Source: an uncultured Eubacteriales bacterium (GTDB lineage Bacteria; Bacillota; Clostridia; Oscillospirales; Acutalibacteraceae). Taken from it: a stretch of DNA of 37,588 nucleotides. A program made the translations under genes and the position numbers. Shown here piece after piece: positions 24,619 through 32,839 of this stretch. Location of the stretch: NCBI GenBank assembly GCA_949068525.1, contig CARTIQ010000008.1, forward strand, positions 1 through 37,588, read 5' to 3'. The notes beneath the pieces were generated by a model. It was not told where the DNA came from and ran no database searches. It worked only from the letters and a program-made list of their open reading frames with translations. The first letter of the stretch is position 1. Each line of letters starts with the position of its first letter.

Positions 24619-25563
24619 ATGGCAGACTTTGATAACGACTTGCAAAAAAGTGGCTGGACGCTATCTGAAATAAACGAGCGGGCCAAAATGCATCCAGAGG
24701 AGTTTATACTCGAGGCGGAAGAGACTTTTGCTTCTCAGATTAGGGAAACCGTAGACAAAATTGAAGAACGCCGGCCGGATTGCAAAATCTTGATGGTATC
24801 GGGACCTTCTTCTAGCGGAAAAACTACCACTGCTAATATGATCAAGGATGAGCTGATGCGACGGGACATTTGGAGCACGGTGATATCGCTAGATGATTTT
24901 TATGTTGGGATTGCGAGACTGCCTTTGCTAAAGGATGGTGGCAAGGATTTCGAATCTATCAATGGATTAGACATTGAGCAGGTAAAAAAATCGATAAAAG
25001 GCATTGTTTATGAGGGTTTTTGCGATATGCCGATATACGATTTTTCCACCATGGCGCCATCTTCTGAGCGCAGGCAGATAAAATTGCCAGAAAACGGTGT
25101 GATAATAATAGAGGGCCTACATGCCCTAAACCCAGTGATTACCGAAGGGTTACCGTTGGATAGTGTATTTAAAATTTATGTAAGCGTAGAAAATGAAGTG
25201 CAGCTGGGCGGAGAAAAGGTTATCCAACCAACGTCGATACGTTTGACTAGGCGGGTTTTGCGAGACTTTTATTTTCGCGATACCGAAGCCGTAAGGACGA
25301 TCCTGATGTGGAACAACGTTTGCAGGGGAGAAAATCTCTATATAAAGCCGCTTAAGGAGCAGAGCAACGTTTCGCTGAATTCGTTTCATGCGTATGAGCT
25401 CTGCATAATGGCCACTCCGATGATTGAGCAATGCGCATCTGTTACGGGGAACCTGGACGTCTATGAGGCAATAAAAAGGTTGGGGAAAAAGCTTGATATG
25501 TTTGAAAGACTCGATAAAAGTTTAGTCCCGCAGACTTCTTTGTTAAAGGAATTTTTAAAATGA
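24619..25563 (+). CDS. Uridine kinase-like P-loop phosphotransferase
   Basis: The 314-residue protein has the phosphoribulokinase/uridine-kinase fold. The Walker A motif GPSSSGKTT lies at 62-70, ISLDDFYVG follows with the catalytic-type Asp pair, then YDFSTMAPSSERR, VIIIEGLHALNP (Walker B-like) and RLTRRVLRDFYFRDTEA with the mobile Arg lid. An N-terminal segment of about 55 residues before the kinase domain is like the linker of the clostridial TGS-uridine kinase fusion proteins, but the TGS part is missing here. Substrate is likely a nucleoside, unproven. The ATG at 24619 follows GAGGTG. Probably part of the recJ-relA unit. Confidence 0.82.
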   Translation: MADFDNDLQKSGWTLSEINERAKMHPEEFILEAEETFASQIRETVDKIEERRPDCKILMVSGPSSSGKTTTANMIKDELMRRDIWSTVISLDDFYVGIARLPLLKDGGKDFESINGLDIEQVKKSIKGIVYEGFCDMPIYDFSTMAPSSERRQIKLPENGVIIIEGLHALNPVITEGLPLDSVFKIYVSVENEVQLGGEKVIQPTSIRLTRRVLRDFYFRDTEAVRTILMWNNVCRGENLYIKPLKEQSNVSLNSFHAYELCIMATPMIEQCASVTGNLDVYEAIKRLGKKLDMFERLDKSLVPQTSLLKEFLK

Positions 25564-25572
25564 GCGCGTAAA

Positions 25573-25601
25573 TTGCGAAATTTGCTTGATTTTTATATAA
25601 T
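25573..25601 (+). promoter_or_regulatory. Promoter of the QueT-like gene
   Basis: TTGCGA (25573-25578), 17-base spacer and TATAAT (25596-25601). The leader before the preferred ATG is about 40 bases and shows no clear preQ1 riboswitch. Confidence 0.7.
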
Positions 25602-25648
25602 TATGGAGTACCATGTCTGTGTTGACCACTAAATTTGAGGAGATTAAA

Positions 25649-26170
25649 ATGCAAAGACGTGTAAAAAATCGGACGATTGAAAAAATTGTGATAACGGCTG
25701 CAATAGCGGCTGTTTATGCTGTTTTGACGGCGATTTCGGGCGCTTTTGGTCTAGCTTTTTCAGGAGTTCAGTTTAGGCTCTCGGAAGCTTTAACGATTCT
25801 GCCCGTTTTTTCGCCATACGCTGTGGCTGGTCTTACTTTGGGGTGCTTCATTTCTAATTTAGCCAGCCCTTTCGGCATTTTCGATATGATTTTTGGTACG
25901 CTGTCTACACTAATTGCGGCGTATCTTTCCAGAAAAGTATCTTGCGTTACTTTTAAAAACACCCCAATATTAGCGCCGCTCCCGCCAGTTATTGTGGGGG
26001 CAGCAGTCGTCGGCGCTATGATAGCTTTTTTATTACCAGAGGGTTTTAGCGCGGATGCTTTTATCTTTTCGGCATTAAGCGTGGGAATCGGCCAATTTGT
26101 AGTTTGCTACGGGTTGGGGATTCCTTTATTTTTCTTGATCAGAAAATTGCAAATTTTTAAAGAGGAATAA
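25649..26170 (+). CDS. queT: QueT-family ECF transporter S component (queuosine precursor)
   Basis: The 173-residue membrane protein has about six hydrophobic helices and the QueT hallmark region GVQFRLSEALTILPVFSPYAV followed by LGCFISNLASPFGIFDMIFGTLSTLIAA. QueT proteins are predicted substrate-binding subunits importing a queuosine precursor for tRNA wobble modification. The start is ATG 25649, preceded by GAGGAG at 8-base spacing; the ATG at 25613 lies almost at the predicted transcription start and has no ribosome site. ECF ATPase subunits are not in the window. Assignment to the family is good; the exact substrate is inferred from the family. Confidence 0.85.
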   Translation: MQRRVKNRTIEKIVITAAIAAVYAVLTAISGAFGLAFSGVQFRLSEALTILPVFSPYAVAGLTLGCFISNLASPFGIFDMIFGTLSTLIAAYLSRKVSCVTFKNTPILAPLPPVIVGAAVVGAMIAFLLPEGFSADAFIFSALSVGIGQFVVCYGLGIPLFFLIRKLQIFKEE

Positions 26171-26221
26171 AGTTAGCATGATTAGTCTTGACATGAACGA
26201 TAGGGGAGGACTTTTTGCAGG

Positions 26222-27613
26222 ATGAGTGAATTAGAAAAGAAAATGCCAAAGTCGCTACGAGATATTTCTCCGGTGCGGCTGATTGTATCGAGCTTTTTTG
26301 CGATAATTGTTTTGGGAACGGCGCTTTTGTATCTACCGATTGCCTCCAGAAATATGCAGCCGATTAACCTTATTGACGCGCTATTTACTGCAACTTCGGC
26401 AACTTGCGTTACAGGCCTTACGCCGTTTGACACATACTCGCAGTGGTCGGCGTTTGGCCAAGTAGTGATAATCTTGCTAATTCAGTTTGGAGGCCTTGGA
26501 ATTGTTACTTTTACGACAGGGTTTACGTTGTTTTTTCGCAAAAAGTTGGGTCTTAGAGACCTGCAAATAGCAAAAGAGTACACAAGCGGTAGCTTTTTAA
26601 ACATAACTCGTCTTATTAAAACCATCCTTGTGTGGTCTCTGGGGTGTGAGCTTGTTGGAGCTTTACTTTTTGCCACCCGCTTTGTACCCCAGCTTGGTGT
26701 TGCTAAAGGGATATGGGTATCCGTTTTTACTGCGATCTCGGCTTATTGCAATGCAGGATTTGATATAATGGGTTTTATTGCGCCAGGAACGAGCTTTATT
26801 GCATATGCCACGGACCCTCTTGTATCGCTGACGGCCTCGATGCTGGTTATTTTGGGAGGAGTTGGCTTTGTGGTTATTAGCGACATTTATTCGTGCATCT
26901 CGAATAAAATAAAGAGCCCCAAGACGCATTTTAGGCTGAATTTGCATTCTTTTATTGTACTGTTTATGTCTGTCACATTGCTGGTTTTGGGGACGGTTTT
27001 GTTTATGTTTTTTGAGTACGACAAGACTCTGGCAGGCTACAGCTTTTGGGAAAAGCTAAATATATCATTTTTTCAGGCTACTGTGGTGAGAACGGCGGGA
27101 TTTTTTTCGGTGCCAATAGGGCAAGAAAAGACGCTGACTAAACTTTTGACGGTGATTTTGATGTTTATAGGAGCTTCATCAGCGTCCACGGGCGGCGGTA
27201 TCAAAACGACCACATTGGTTGTGATTTTGGCCACGTTGCGAAGTGTTGTAAAAGGTTACGATGACACAGTTATCTTGAGGCATAAAGTAGAGAAATTTAC
27301 GGTTTATAAGGCCTTTTCTATTACGATGCTAGCATTTTTCTTGGTTTCGATAGTCACAGCGATCATCGCAGTTTTGGAGGCTGCTAAAAATATTTCTGTT
27401 TTGGACATAATTTTTGAAACAGTTTCGGCATTTGCGACAGTTGGGTTAACAACGGGAATAACAGGCATACTCTCGAATTTGTCGAAAGCACTAATAATGC
27501 TAATGATGTTTATCGGTAGAGTGGGCGCCATTTCGTTTATTTTCTCAGTTTCCTTGATGAACGACAAAAATTCTACTAAAGTGTTGCCGTCAAGCAGGGT
27601 TATTGTAGGCTAA
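26222..27613 (+). CDS. TrkH/KtrB-family potassium uptake channel subunit
   Basis: This is the membrane pore of a Trk/Ktr K+ uptake system. The 463-residue protein shows all four pore-loop filter segments: ATSATCVTGLTPF, ISAYCNAGFDIMG, VVRTAGFFSVP and SAFATVGLTTGIT, each with the conserved filter Gly. The region SSASTGGGIKTTT is the typical intramembrane loop that gates the pore. Length matches KtrB of Gram-positives. The regulatory partner (TrkA/KtrA, with RCK domains) is not adjacent, so it must be encoded elsewhere. The start follows GGGGAGGA. Confidence 0.93.
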   Translation: MSELEKKMPKSLRDISPVRLIVSSFFAIIVLGTALLYLPIASRNMQPINLIDALFTATSATCVTGLTPFDTYSQWSAFGQVVIILLIQFGGLGIVTFTTGFTLFFRKKLGLRDLQIAKEYTSGSFLNITRLIKTILVWSLGCELVGALLFATRFVPQLGVAKGIWVSVFTAISAYCNAGFDIMGFIAPGTSFIAYATDPLVSLTASMLVILGGVGFVVISDIYSCISNKIKSPKTHFRLNLHSFIVLFMSVTLLVLGTVLFMFFEYDKTLAGYSFWEKLNISFFQATVVRTAGFFSVPIGQEKTLTKLLTVILMFIGASSASTGGGIKTTTLVVILATLRSVVKGYDDTVILRHKVEKFTVYKAFSITMLAFFLVSIVTAIIAVLEAAKNISVLDIIFETVSAFATVGLTTGITGILSNLSKALIMLMMFIGRVGAISFIFSVSLMNDKNSTKVLPSSRVIVG

Positions 27614-27638
27614 CGGTTAATCAATTAGCTGGATTTAG

Positions 27639-28625
27639 TTAATTTGGAATTTTTAAAATTTGACCGGGGTAAATGGTTGTAGAATCTAGGCCATTTAGCG
27701 AGAGGATTTCATTGTACCTCGTGCCATCGCCCAAAAATCTTTGTGCGATGTCCCACAAATTGTCGCCAGCCTCAACGGTATAAGTCCGATAGTTGCCGGT
27801 GGACTCACTAGTGGGAATTTTTAAAACTTGACCTGGGTAAATTGTAGTGGAATCTAAATTATTTAGCGAGACAATCTCATTGCATCTTGTTCCAGAACCC
27901 AAAAATCTCTGAGCGATGTCCCACAAATTGTCGCCGCTTTTAACGGTATAATTAAAACTCTCGCCAGGGGTTGGCTCGGGTGTGGGAGTAGGGCTGGGGG
28001 TGGGTATAGAGCCGTCCCATTTGTTCAGGCCGTTTTTTGCAATTATTGCAGGGTAGTCGCGGTAGGATATATCTAGGTCTACATCGCCATTAATGCCGCT
28101 AACTCTGCCAGTTGAAGAATGTTGCCACATTCCAAAGTTCCCACTAAATGTAGGGCTAGAGCCCCATTGCGCTAGCCAGATGTCAAATCTATCTAAAATG
28201 CTCATGTCAAGGTAATTGACGAGCCAATTAAGATTTGCGTATATCATTGTGTAATATCCGGCTTTCTCGACGGTGTCACAGAATGTCAGCGCTATATTTG
28301 TCAAAGTTTCACGTCCCACTGACAAAATTGGCTCATATTCTAGGTCTAGCGCTACCGGATAATTAAATTTGTACGGTGCAATTGTATTTAAAAAATTGTT
28401 AGCTTCAGCCGCAGCTTCTTCGACAGATAGCGCGTAGCAAAAATGGTATGCACCTCTTGCTATAGAGGTTTCTGCAATATTATTTATATTATTAGAAAAT
28501 TGCGGATCAACACCTTCGGTACCGTAAGAAGCACGAATCATCGCAAACTGAATTCCATTGTTCTGTACTTGTGGCCAGTCAATATCTCCTTGATAAAAAC
28601 TCACGTCTATGCCGTTGTAAGACAT
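27639..28625 (-). CDS. GH25 lysozyme with two LysM domains
   Basis: This is a muramidase that cuts peptidoglycan glycan strands. The 328-residue product has an N-terminal glycoside hydrolase 25 domain (about 1-200): GIDVSFYQGDIDW with D7, and VALDLEYEP with the catalytic D94/E96 pair. A Pro/Thr linker (about 212-228, PTPSPTPTPEP) follows, then two LysM peptidoglycan-binding repeats (about 231-277 and 284-328), each with SGDNLWDIAQRFLG-type sequence. No signal peptide is seen after the preferred ATG 28625 (behind GGAGGAG), so release would need cell lysis, a holin or spore-related lysis. A mother-cell-sigma-like promoter may lie at 28658-28686. The enzyme could be a sporulation or phage-derived lysin. 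Confidence 0.92.
   Translation of the reverse strand: MSYNGIDVSFYQGDIDWPQVQNNGIQFAMIRASYGTEGVDPQFSNNINNIAETSIARGAYHFCYALSVEEAAAEANNFLNTIAPYKFNYPVALDLEYEPILSVGRETLTNIALTFCDTVEKAGYYTMIYANLNWLVNYLDMSILDRFDIWLAQWGSSPTFSGNFGMWQHSSTGRVSGINGDVDLDISYRDYPAIIAKNGLNKWDGSIPTPSPTPTPEPTPGESFNYTVKSGDNLWDIAQRFLGSGTRCNEIVSLNNLDSTTIYPGQVLKIPTSESTGNYRTYTVEAGDNLWDIAQRFLGDGTRYNEILSLNGLDSTTIYPGQILKIPN
27646..27950 (-). repeat. Direct repeat encoding the two LysM domains
   Basis: Two 137-base copies (27646-27782 and 27814-27950), clearly recent relatives at DNA level, encode the two LysM modules and are separated by 31 bases. This points to an in-gene duplication. Confidence 0.85.
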
Positions 28626-28715
28626 AAAAATCTCCTCCATCTTTAACTTCTATATGCCATAGTATGGAGGATTACATAGTTTTGTGACTATTATGAAAAA
28701 AATTTAAAATGTGCA

Positions 28716-29204
28716 CTAAAGGTTTGCACTATAAAACAGAACGCCGCTAGTTCCAACTTTTTTGAATTCCTCAGTAAAATCAAATCCAACGGCTATTTTG
28801 GTAGGATATAAGTCACTTAAAGGAACCATAACAAAAGCGCGTTCCTTTATTCTGGGGTGCGGTAAAACAAGATGATCCATATTAATTGTTACTCCCTCAT
28901 AAAGAAGCAAATCAATGTCGATTATTCGGGTGGCGTTTTTATATGTACGGATTCTTCCCATAGCAGATTCGATACCTAAGCAGCAGCCTAGCACAGTTTC
29001 TGCCGAAAGATCCGTCTTTATTTTTGCGCAGCAGTTAAGATAATCATTTTGCTCGTCAGGGACTAAAAACGGTTTGGTAGCGTAAATTGAAGAGACGCCT
29101 TCAACCGTAGTGTTAGGCAATCTACTCAAAAATTCAATTGCCGTTTTTAAATTTTTTTCTCTGTCTAAAAGGTTACTTCCAAGTGCGAGGACCACTTCTG
29201 CCAT
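28716..29204 (-). CDS. folK: 2-amino-4-hydroxy-6-hydroxymethyldihydropteridine pyrophosphokinase
   Basis: HPPK activates the pterin by pyrophosphate transfer from ATP in folate synthesis. The 162-residue product has LALGSNLLDREKNL, the active-site ATRIIDIDLLLYEG block with two Mg-binding Asp residues, and PHPRIKERAFVMVPL. It is the last gene of folE-folP-folB-folK; its ATG abuts the folB stop with no spacer, suggesting translational coupling. Confidence 0.96.
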   Translation of the reverse strand: MAEVVLALGSNLLDREKNLKTAIEFLSRLPNTTVEGVSSIYATKPFLVPDEQNDYLNCCAKIKTDLSAETVLGCCLGIESAMGRIRTYKNATRIIDIDLLLYEGVTINMDHLVLPHPRIKERAFVMVPLSDLYPTKIAVGFDFTEEFKKVGTSGVLFYSANL

Positions 29205-29579
29205 TTAATTTAGGTCCTCTCTTGTTCTAAAAATTTCAACAGCAACATAATCAAACTCTGCAGCAGCAATAGGAGCCTCAGGCTTTTTGGTGCAAACTTT
29301 TACAGCGCTAATCGGTACAAATTCTTGCAATATACTCTGTGCAAGGTTTTCTGCAAGTGTTTCTAATAAATCATATTTATTTTTTGTTGCAACCTTAACT
29401 GCAAGTTTTAAAATTTTTGCATAACTTACAGTATCGTAGAGGTTATCCGTATTCGCAGCCTTATTCAACGGCATGTATGCCACAATATCCAAAATGAAAT
29501 TCTGACCATCGACTTTTTCTTCGGGGTTTACTCCATGGTACGCAAAGACCTTAATCCCCTTAACAATAATCTTATCCAA
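29205..29579 (-). CDS. folB: Dihydroneopterin aldolase
   Basis: This enzyme converts dihydroneopterin to 6-hydroxymethyldihydropterin and glycolaldehyde. The 124-residue product has the family start DKIIVKGIKVFAYHGVNPEEK, a SYAKILKLAVKVA central segment and LLETLAENLAQSIL. It is normal length for FolB. It starts with TTG at 29579 behind GGAGG and nearly abuts folP, whose stop is 3 bases upstream. The gene order folE-folP-folB-folK makes the pathway complete from GTP to dihydropteroate in this operon. Confidence 0.95.
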   Translation of the reverse strand: MDKIIVKGIKVFAYHGVNPEEKVDGQNFILDIVAYMPLNKAANTDNLYDTVSYAKILKLAVKVATKNKYDLLETLAENLAQSILQEFVPISAVKVCTKKPEAPIAAAEFDYVAVEIFRTREDLN

Positions 29580-29581
29580 AG

Positions 29582-30403
29582 TTATTCCTCCACAGTATTT
29601 CTGATAGTGTTATTTTTTATAATAGCATCTGCTACCTTTGCTGCTTGCACAGCTTCTTTTACGTCATGTACCCTTATTATGTTCGCACCGTTCAAAATAG
29701 CAATAGTGTGTGCCGCGATAGTTCCAGGCATTCGTTCTTCAAACGGAGGGTCCCCACATGGGGTACCGATAACCCTTTTTCTAGAAGCACCAACCATAAT
29801 AGCTATGCCATCCATGGTATAATCTTTTAAATTTTTTATAGCAAAAAGGTTTTCTTCATAACTTTTGCCAAAACCAATGCCCGGGTCCAAGCAGATTCTG
29901 GCCTTTTGTATACTCATTTTAGAGAATTTAGTAATCTGTTCCTCAAAAAAAGCTTTCATCAGACTTAGCGGACCATCATGCATAACCATGCAACCACAGT
30001 TACTGCTGCTCGCCACATCAAACATTTTGTCATTTTTAAAACCAGTAACATCATTTATTATGTCTGCGCCGGCCGCTAGAGCCTCCTTTGCCACAGTAGG
30101 ATAAAAGGTATCCACAGAAATAGGAACTCGAATTTGCCCCCTCAGAGCTTGTAAAACCGGTATTAATCGGGTTAGCTCTTCCTCTGGAGATATTTTAATA
30201 TAACCCGGCCGAGTAGATTGTGCCCCCACATCAATTATATCAGCACCATCATCTTGCATCTTCAAGGCGTACGTCAATGCAGATTCTACAGTGTTCCATT
30301 TGCCACCGTCAGAAAAGGAATCTGGTGTAACGTTTAAAATGCCCATAACATAAGTTTTTGTACTCAAGTTCAAACTAAATTTGCTTGCATTAAATGTACT
30401 CAT
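29582..30403 (-). CDS. folP: Dihydropteroate synthase
   Basis: DHPS joins the activated pterin to p-aminobenzoate and is the sulfonamide target. The 273-residue TIM-barrel protein shows MGILNVTPDSFSDGGKW (the pterin-binding loop), DIIDVGAQSTRPGY, INDVTGFKND, the LDPGIGFGKS phosphate-binding motif and VGASRKRVIG. No alteration typical of sulfonamide resistance was looked for beyond these motifs, which look intact. It follows folE by 15 bases with an AAGGATGAT ribosome site. Confidence 0.96.
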   Translation of the reverse strand: MSTFNASKFSLNLSTKTYVMGILNVTPDSFSDGGKWNTVESALTYALKMQDDGADIIDVGAQSTRPGYIKISPEEELTRLIPVLQALRGQIRVPISVDTFYPTVAKEALAAGADIINDVTGFKNDKMFDVASSSNCGCMVMHDGPLSLMKAFFEEQITKFSKMSIQKARICLDPGIGFGKSYEENLFAIKNLKDYTMDGIAIMVGASRKRVIGTPCGDPPFEERMPGTIAAHTIAILNGANIIRVHDVKEAVQAAKVADAIIKNNTIRNTVEE

Positions 30404-30418
30404 ATACCGGTATCATCC

Positions 30419-30976
30419 TTATTTTAATAGGTTCAAAGCTTCGTTTCTTTTTTGAATGTCGTCTTTTAATTTACCATAAAAAGCAGCGGTTTTAGTTTTA
30501 GAACCCATTGCCTTTATGCCTCGCATTGTCATGCATAGATGTTCAGCCTCTATTGCCACAATGACGCCCTCCACGTTTGCATTTTCATAAATAAACCTTG
30601 CAACCTGATCAGTTAACCGTTCTTGTACTTGTAACCGCTTAGCAAAACAGTCTACGATCCTTGCAATTTTAGAAAGACCAATTATTTGACCTTTTTGGGG
30701 TATGTAAGCAATATTAGCGTCCCCCACAAAAGGGAGCATATGATGCTCGCAGATCGATTGCACGGGGATATTTGTTATTGTGACTATTTCAGAATCGCAA
30801 TTTTCTTCATCAAAAAATTTAAGATGTTCGCAAGGGTCAGCGTTCATCCCAGACAAAATTTCCGCATACATATTTGCAACTCGCCTAGGGGTCTCTTTTA
30901 GGCCTTCACGGTCAATGTCCTCGCCCAGCACACTCAACAAGTCAAAAATGGCTCTCTCTACCTTTTGCATTTCCAT
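30419..30976 (-). CDS. folE: GTP cyclohydrolase I
   Basis: This zinc enzyme opens GTP to dihydroneopterin triphosphate, the first step of folate synthesis. The 185-residue product has GLKETPRRVANMYAEIL, the zinc/active-site motif SICEHHMLPFVGDANIAYIP (C76, H78, H79), the ERLTDQVARFIY segment and AEHLCMTMRGI with the second zinc Cys. It is first gene of the fol operon, transcribed leftward; the start is ATG 30976 (ATG 30970 is equally possible) with a GGGAGTGA site upstream. It is the classical FolE1 type rather than the zinc-independent FolE2. Confidence 0.96.
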   Translation of the reverse strand: MEMQKVERAIFDLLSVLGEDIDREGLKETPRRVANMYAEILSGMNADPCEHLKFFDEENCDSEIVTITNIPVQSICEHHMLPFVGDANIAYIPQKGQIIGLSKIARIVDCFAKRLQVQERLTDQVARFIYENANVEGVIVAIEAEHLCMTMRGIKAMGSKTKTAAFYGKLKDDIQKRNEALNLLK

Positions 30977-31097
30977 AATGTTTAAATTTTCACTCCCAGA
31001 ACCTTAAGATAAGTTATATTTTACCTCACGCCAAGTTTTTTGTCTATACTTGTTTTGATCAGATGAAATTTATATCAGTGCCAATGCGCAGCTTTTT

Positions 31098-31125
31098 ATA
31101 ATATCTTTTACGCTCAAAAAGACAA
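31098..31125 (-). promoter_or_regulatory. Possible fol operon promoter
   Basis: Minus-strand TTGTCT (plus 31120-31125), 16-base spacer and TATTAT (plus 31098-31103). It would give a leader of about 115 bases before folE. Confidence 0.45.
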
Positions 31126-31132
31126 CTACCAC

Positions 31133-31160
31133 TTGAACTTTTTTTATTTTATGATATACT
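31133..31160 (+). promoter_or_regulatory. tRNA-Thr promoter
   Basis: TTGAAC (31133-31138), 16-base spacer and TATACT (31155-31160) preceded by TG at 31152-31153. It lies about 50 bases upstream of the tRNA. Confidence 0.7.
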
Positions 31161-31210
31161 TGTAAAGTAGGATTTGCAGAGAGTTTTGTGTTTTTAAATA
31201 ATATAAATAT

Positions 31211-31286
31211 GCTGATATAGCTCAGTAGGCAGAGCACATCCTTGGTAAGGATGAGGTCAGCGGTTCGAATCCGCTTATCAGCTCCA
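31211..31286 (+). tRNA. tRNA-Thr (anticodon GGU), CCA encoded
   Basis: The acceptor stem GCTGATA (31211-31217) pairs with TATCAGC (31276-31282), followed by T and encoded CCA (31284-31286). The D-arm (TAGCTCAGTAGGCAGAGCA), an anticodon stem CATCC/GGATG around the loop TTGGTAA (anticodon GGT), and a T-arm GCGG-TTCGAAT-CCGC are all present. The integrase gene lies directly downstream, so the 3' end is the likely attachment site of the island. Confidence 0.97.
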
Positions 31287-31384
31287 CTTCAAAACCCGCA
31301 TGATTACTGGATTTGTTTGTGTTATGTGATTTTTAAATTTCATCAAAAATATAAAAGTTCTAACAAATTTTTTATAAGCGGATT

Positions 31385-32545
31385 TTACATTGCAAAAGTA
31401 TTTTCTAAGTCTTTAGCTAAAATTTCTTTTCGAGTTTTGCTTATATGAGTGTAAATATTAGCTGTTGTCTGTATATCTGCATGGCCGAGCCAGGTTTGGA
31501 TATCTTTCAATTCCCATACTTTGTCATACAGGATACTTGCACAGCTGTGGCGTAAATCGAGGAACCTCATTTTGGGAAAATTATTTTTAGCTAAGACTTT
31601 TTGAAATTCTTTTGTTATGTAAGCTGGTTGGTATGGCCTACCATCCTTCCAAGTAAAAACGTAATCTGAGTTTTGATAACTTTTGCCGAACAATTTTTTG
31701 TTTTTCTTTTGTTCGGCAAATATTATTTTTAACATTTCTTTGATTTCTAGCAGTAGATGATATTCTCGTTTGCTTGACGCGGTTTTTGTTTTATCTTTAG
31801 CCACAAGAGTTAATGTTTGTGTTACAATATGATTTATTTTGATTTTATCATTCTTAAAATCGATCGCATCCCATTTTAGCCCAATAACCTCGCCGCGTCT
31901 TAAGCCATAATACAGAGTCATATAGATTATTGGTTGCAAGCGATGCCCTTTGAATAATTGTAATAATTCGTTCGCCTGAGCGGCTGAAAGAAATTTGCAT
32001 TTAACCTCAACGTCTTCTTTTTTGGGCAAAGGAATTTTAAATGCGGGGTTGCGGTCTATTACTTCTTCTAAAACCGCCTGGTTTAATGCATTTTTTAAAA
32101 TCACGCTGTGCTTTTTGAGTGAATTAAAAGCTAGCCCGCCTTTTTTTCTATCTTTCCGCCCTGAGCAAAATTTGGAATCATAGTAATCAATTATATGTTT
32201 TGGCTTTAACTCTTTAATCTTTAAGTTTAACGGCTTAAAATAAGGGATGAAGTGGTTGATGACGGTATTATAATATCCATCCCAAGTTGTAACTTCCACC
32301 TTATTTTTCTTTTTCTCCAACCATTGCATTAAATAATCTGTAAACAAGATATCATCTGGATTAGAGCTTAATTCTTTTTTACTGTATTCAAGCAATAAGT
32401 TATTCAAAAATTCGGTAGCCTTTCGCTTGTTGTCTCTCACTTCTAGTTCAGTGTTAATCCATTTACGTTTTCTGGCTCCTTTCTCATCTTTATAATCTAA
32501 TACACAATAATACTTACCATTCTTTATTTGCAAAATGCCTGTCAT
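31385..32545 (-). CDS. int: Tyrosine recombinase/phage-type integrase, catalytic His replaced
   Basis: The 386-residue integrase has an N-terminal arm-binding region (about 1-60), a SAM-like core-binding domain (about 65-165) and a catalytic domain. Catalytic residues visible are R216 in YYGLRRGEV, a Lys near 254 (KTKTASSKR), R332 in LDLRHSCAS, H355 in WLGHADIQTT and nucleophile Y365 in ANIYTHIS. The HxxR box reads FLDLRH: residue 329 is Leu (codon at 31559-31561, CTC) where His (CAC) is usual in related integrases, a one-base change that may weaken activity. The gene ends about 100 bases from tRNA-Thr and starts behind TAGGAGG. Confidence 0.93.
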   Translation of the reverse strand: MTGILQIKNGKYYCVLDYKDEKGARKRKWINTELEVRDNKRKATEFLNNLLLEYSKKELSSNPDDILFTDYLMQWLEKKKNKVEVTTWDGYYNTVINHFIPYFKPLNLKIKELKPKHIIDYYDSKFCSGRKDRKKGGLAFNSLKKHSVILKNALNQAVLEEVIDRNPAFKIPLPKKEDVEVKCKFLSAAQANELLQLFKGHRLQPIIYMTLYYGLRRGEVIGLKWDAIDFKNDKIKINHIVTQTLTLVAKDKTKTASSKREYHLLLEIKEMLKIIFAEQKKNKKLFGKSYQNSDYVFTWKDGRPYQPAYITKEFQKVLAKNNFPKMRFLDLRHSCASILYDKVWELKDIQTWLGHADIQTTANIYTHISKTRKEILAKDLENTFAM

Positions 32546-32589
32546 TTTTTCCTCCTAACAGACAAACGCATCCTGTTGGTATAACTTCT

Positions 32590-32598
32590 ATTATACCA
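32590..32598 (-). promoter_or_regulatory. Extended -10 element before int
   Basis: Minus-strand TGGTATAAT (plus 32590-32598) lies 45-55 bases upstream of the int start, just past the xis stop. No good -35 is properly spaced. A short inverted repeat AACAG (32557-32561) / CTGTT (32573-32577) lies in the leader. Confidence 0.5.
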
Positions 32599-32617
32599 TG
32601 TGTGTCAAAAGGGCGCG

Positions 32618-32800
32618 TTAGTCGCAATTTAGATATTCAATAATGAAACGTTTAGGGATTCTGTATTGTCTTCCGACTTTGATGCTTTTTAATGTGCCGC
32701 TTTGAAGCAAGTCGTAAGCGGTATTTTTGCCGACGTTTAGCATCGTAATTAGTTCGTTTATTGAAACAACGTCTGGATAATTTGTAAACATTCTTTTCAA
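32618..32800 (-). CDS. xis: Excisionase-like helix-turn-helix protein
   Basis: The 60-residue protein VVSINELITMLNVGKNTAYDLLQSG followed by KVGRQYRIPKRFIIEYL is a typical HTH_17/Xis-type DNA-binding domain: a winged helix with the LNVGKNTAYDLL recognition region and the GRQYRIPK wing. Such proteins direct the integrase toward excision or act as small regulators. It starts at TTG 32800 behind AAAGG (ATG 32791 is the alternative) and ends about 70 bases before int, the usual xis-int order. Its upstream region is the hairpin-rich stretch at 32840-33139. Confidence 0.85.
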   Translation of the reverse strand: MKRMFTNYPDVVSINELITMLNVGKNTAYDLLQSGTLKSIKVGRQYRIPKRFIIEYLNCD

Positions 32801-32839
32801 GATTAATCGTCCTTTGCGTTATATTTCTTAATATTTCAG

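Noticed and set aside
25602..25648. preQ1 riboswitch before queT
   Set aside because: The leader is about 40 bases and lacks the short stem, A-rich tail and AAGGAG-type pairing of preQ1-I, and is too short for preQ1-II or III.
27646..27950. Possible CRISPR-like direct repeats
   Set aside because: The two 137-base copies are coding LysM modules; there are only two, with no spacer pattern and no cas genes.
31269..31383. Ten-base inverted match between the tRNA T-arm (31269-31278) and 31374-31383
   Set aside because: Ten bases over this distance can occur by chance, and an att core should be a direct, not inverted, repeat.
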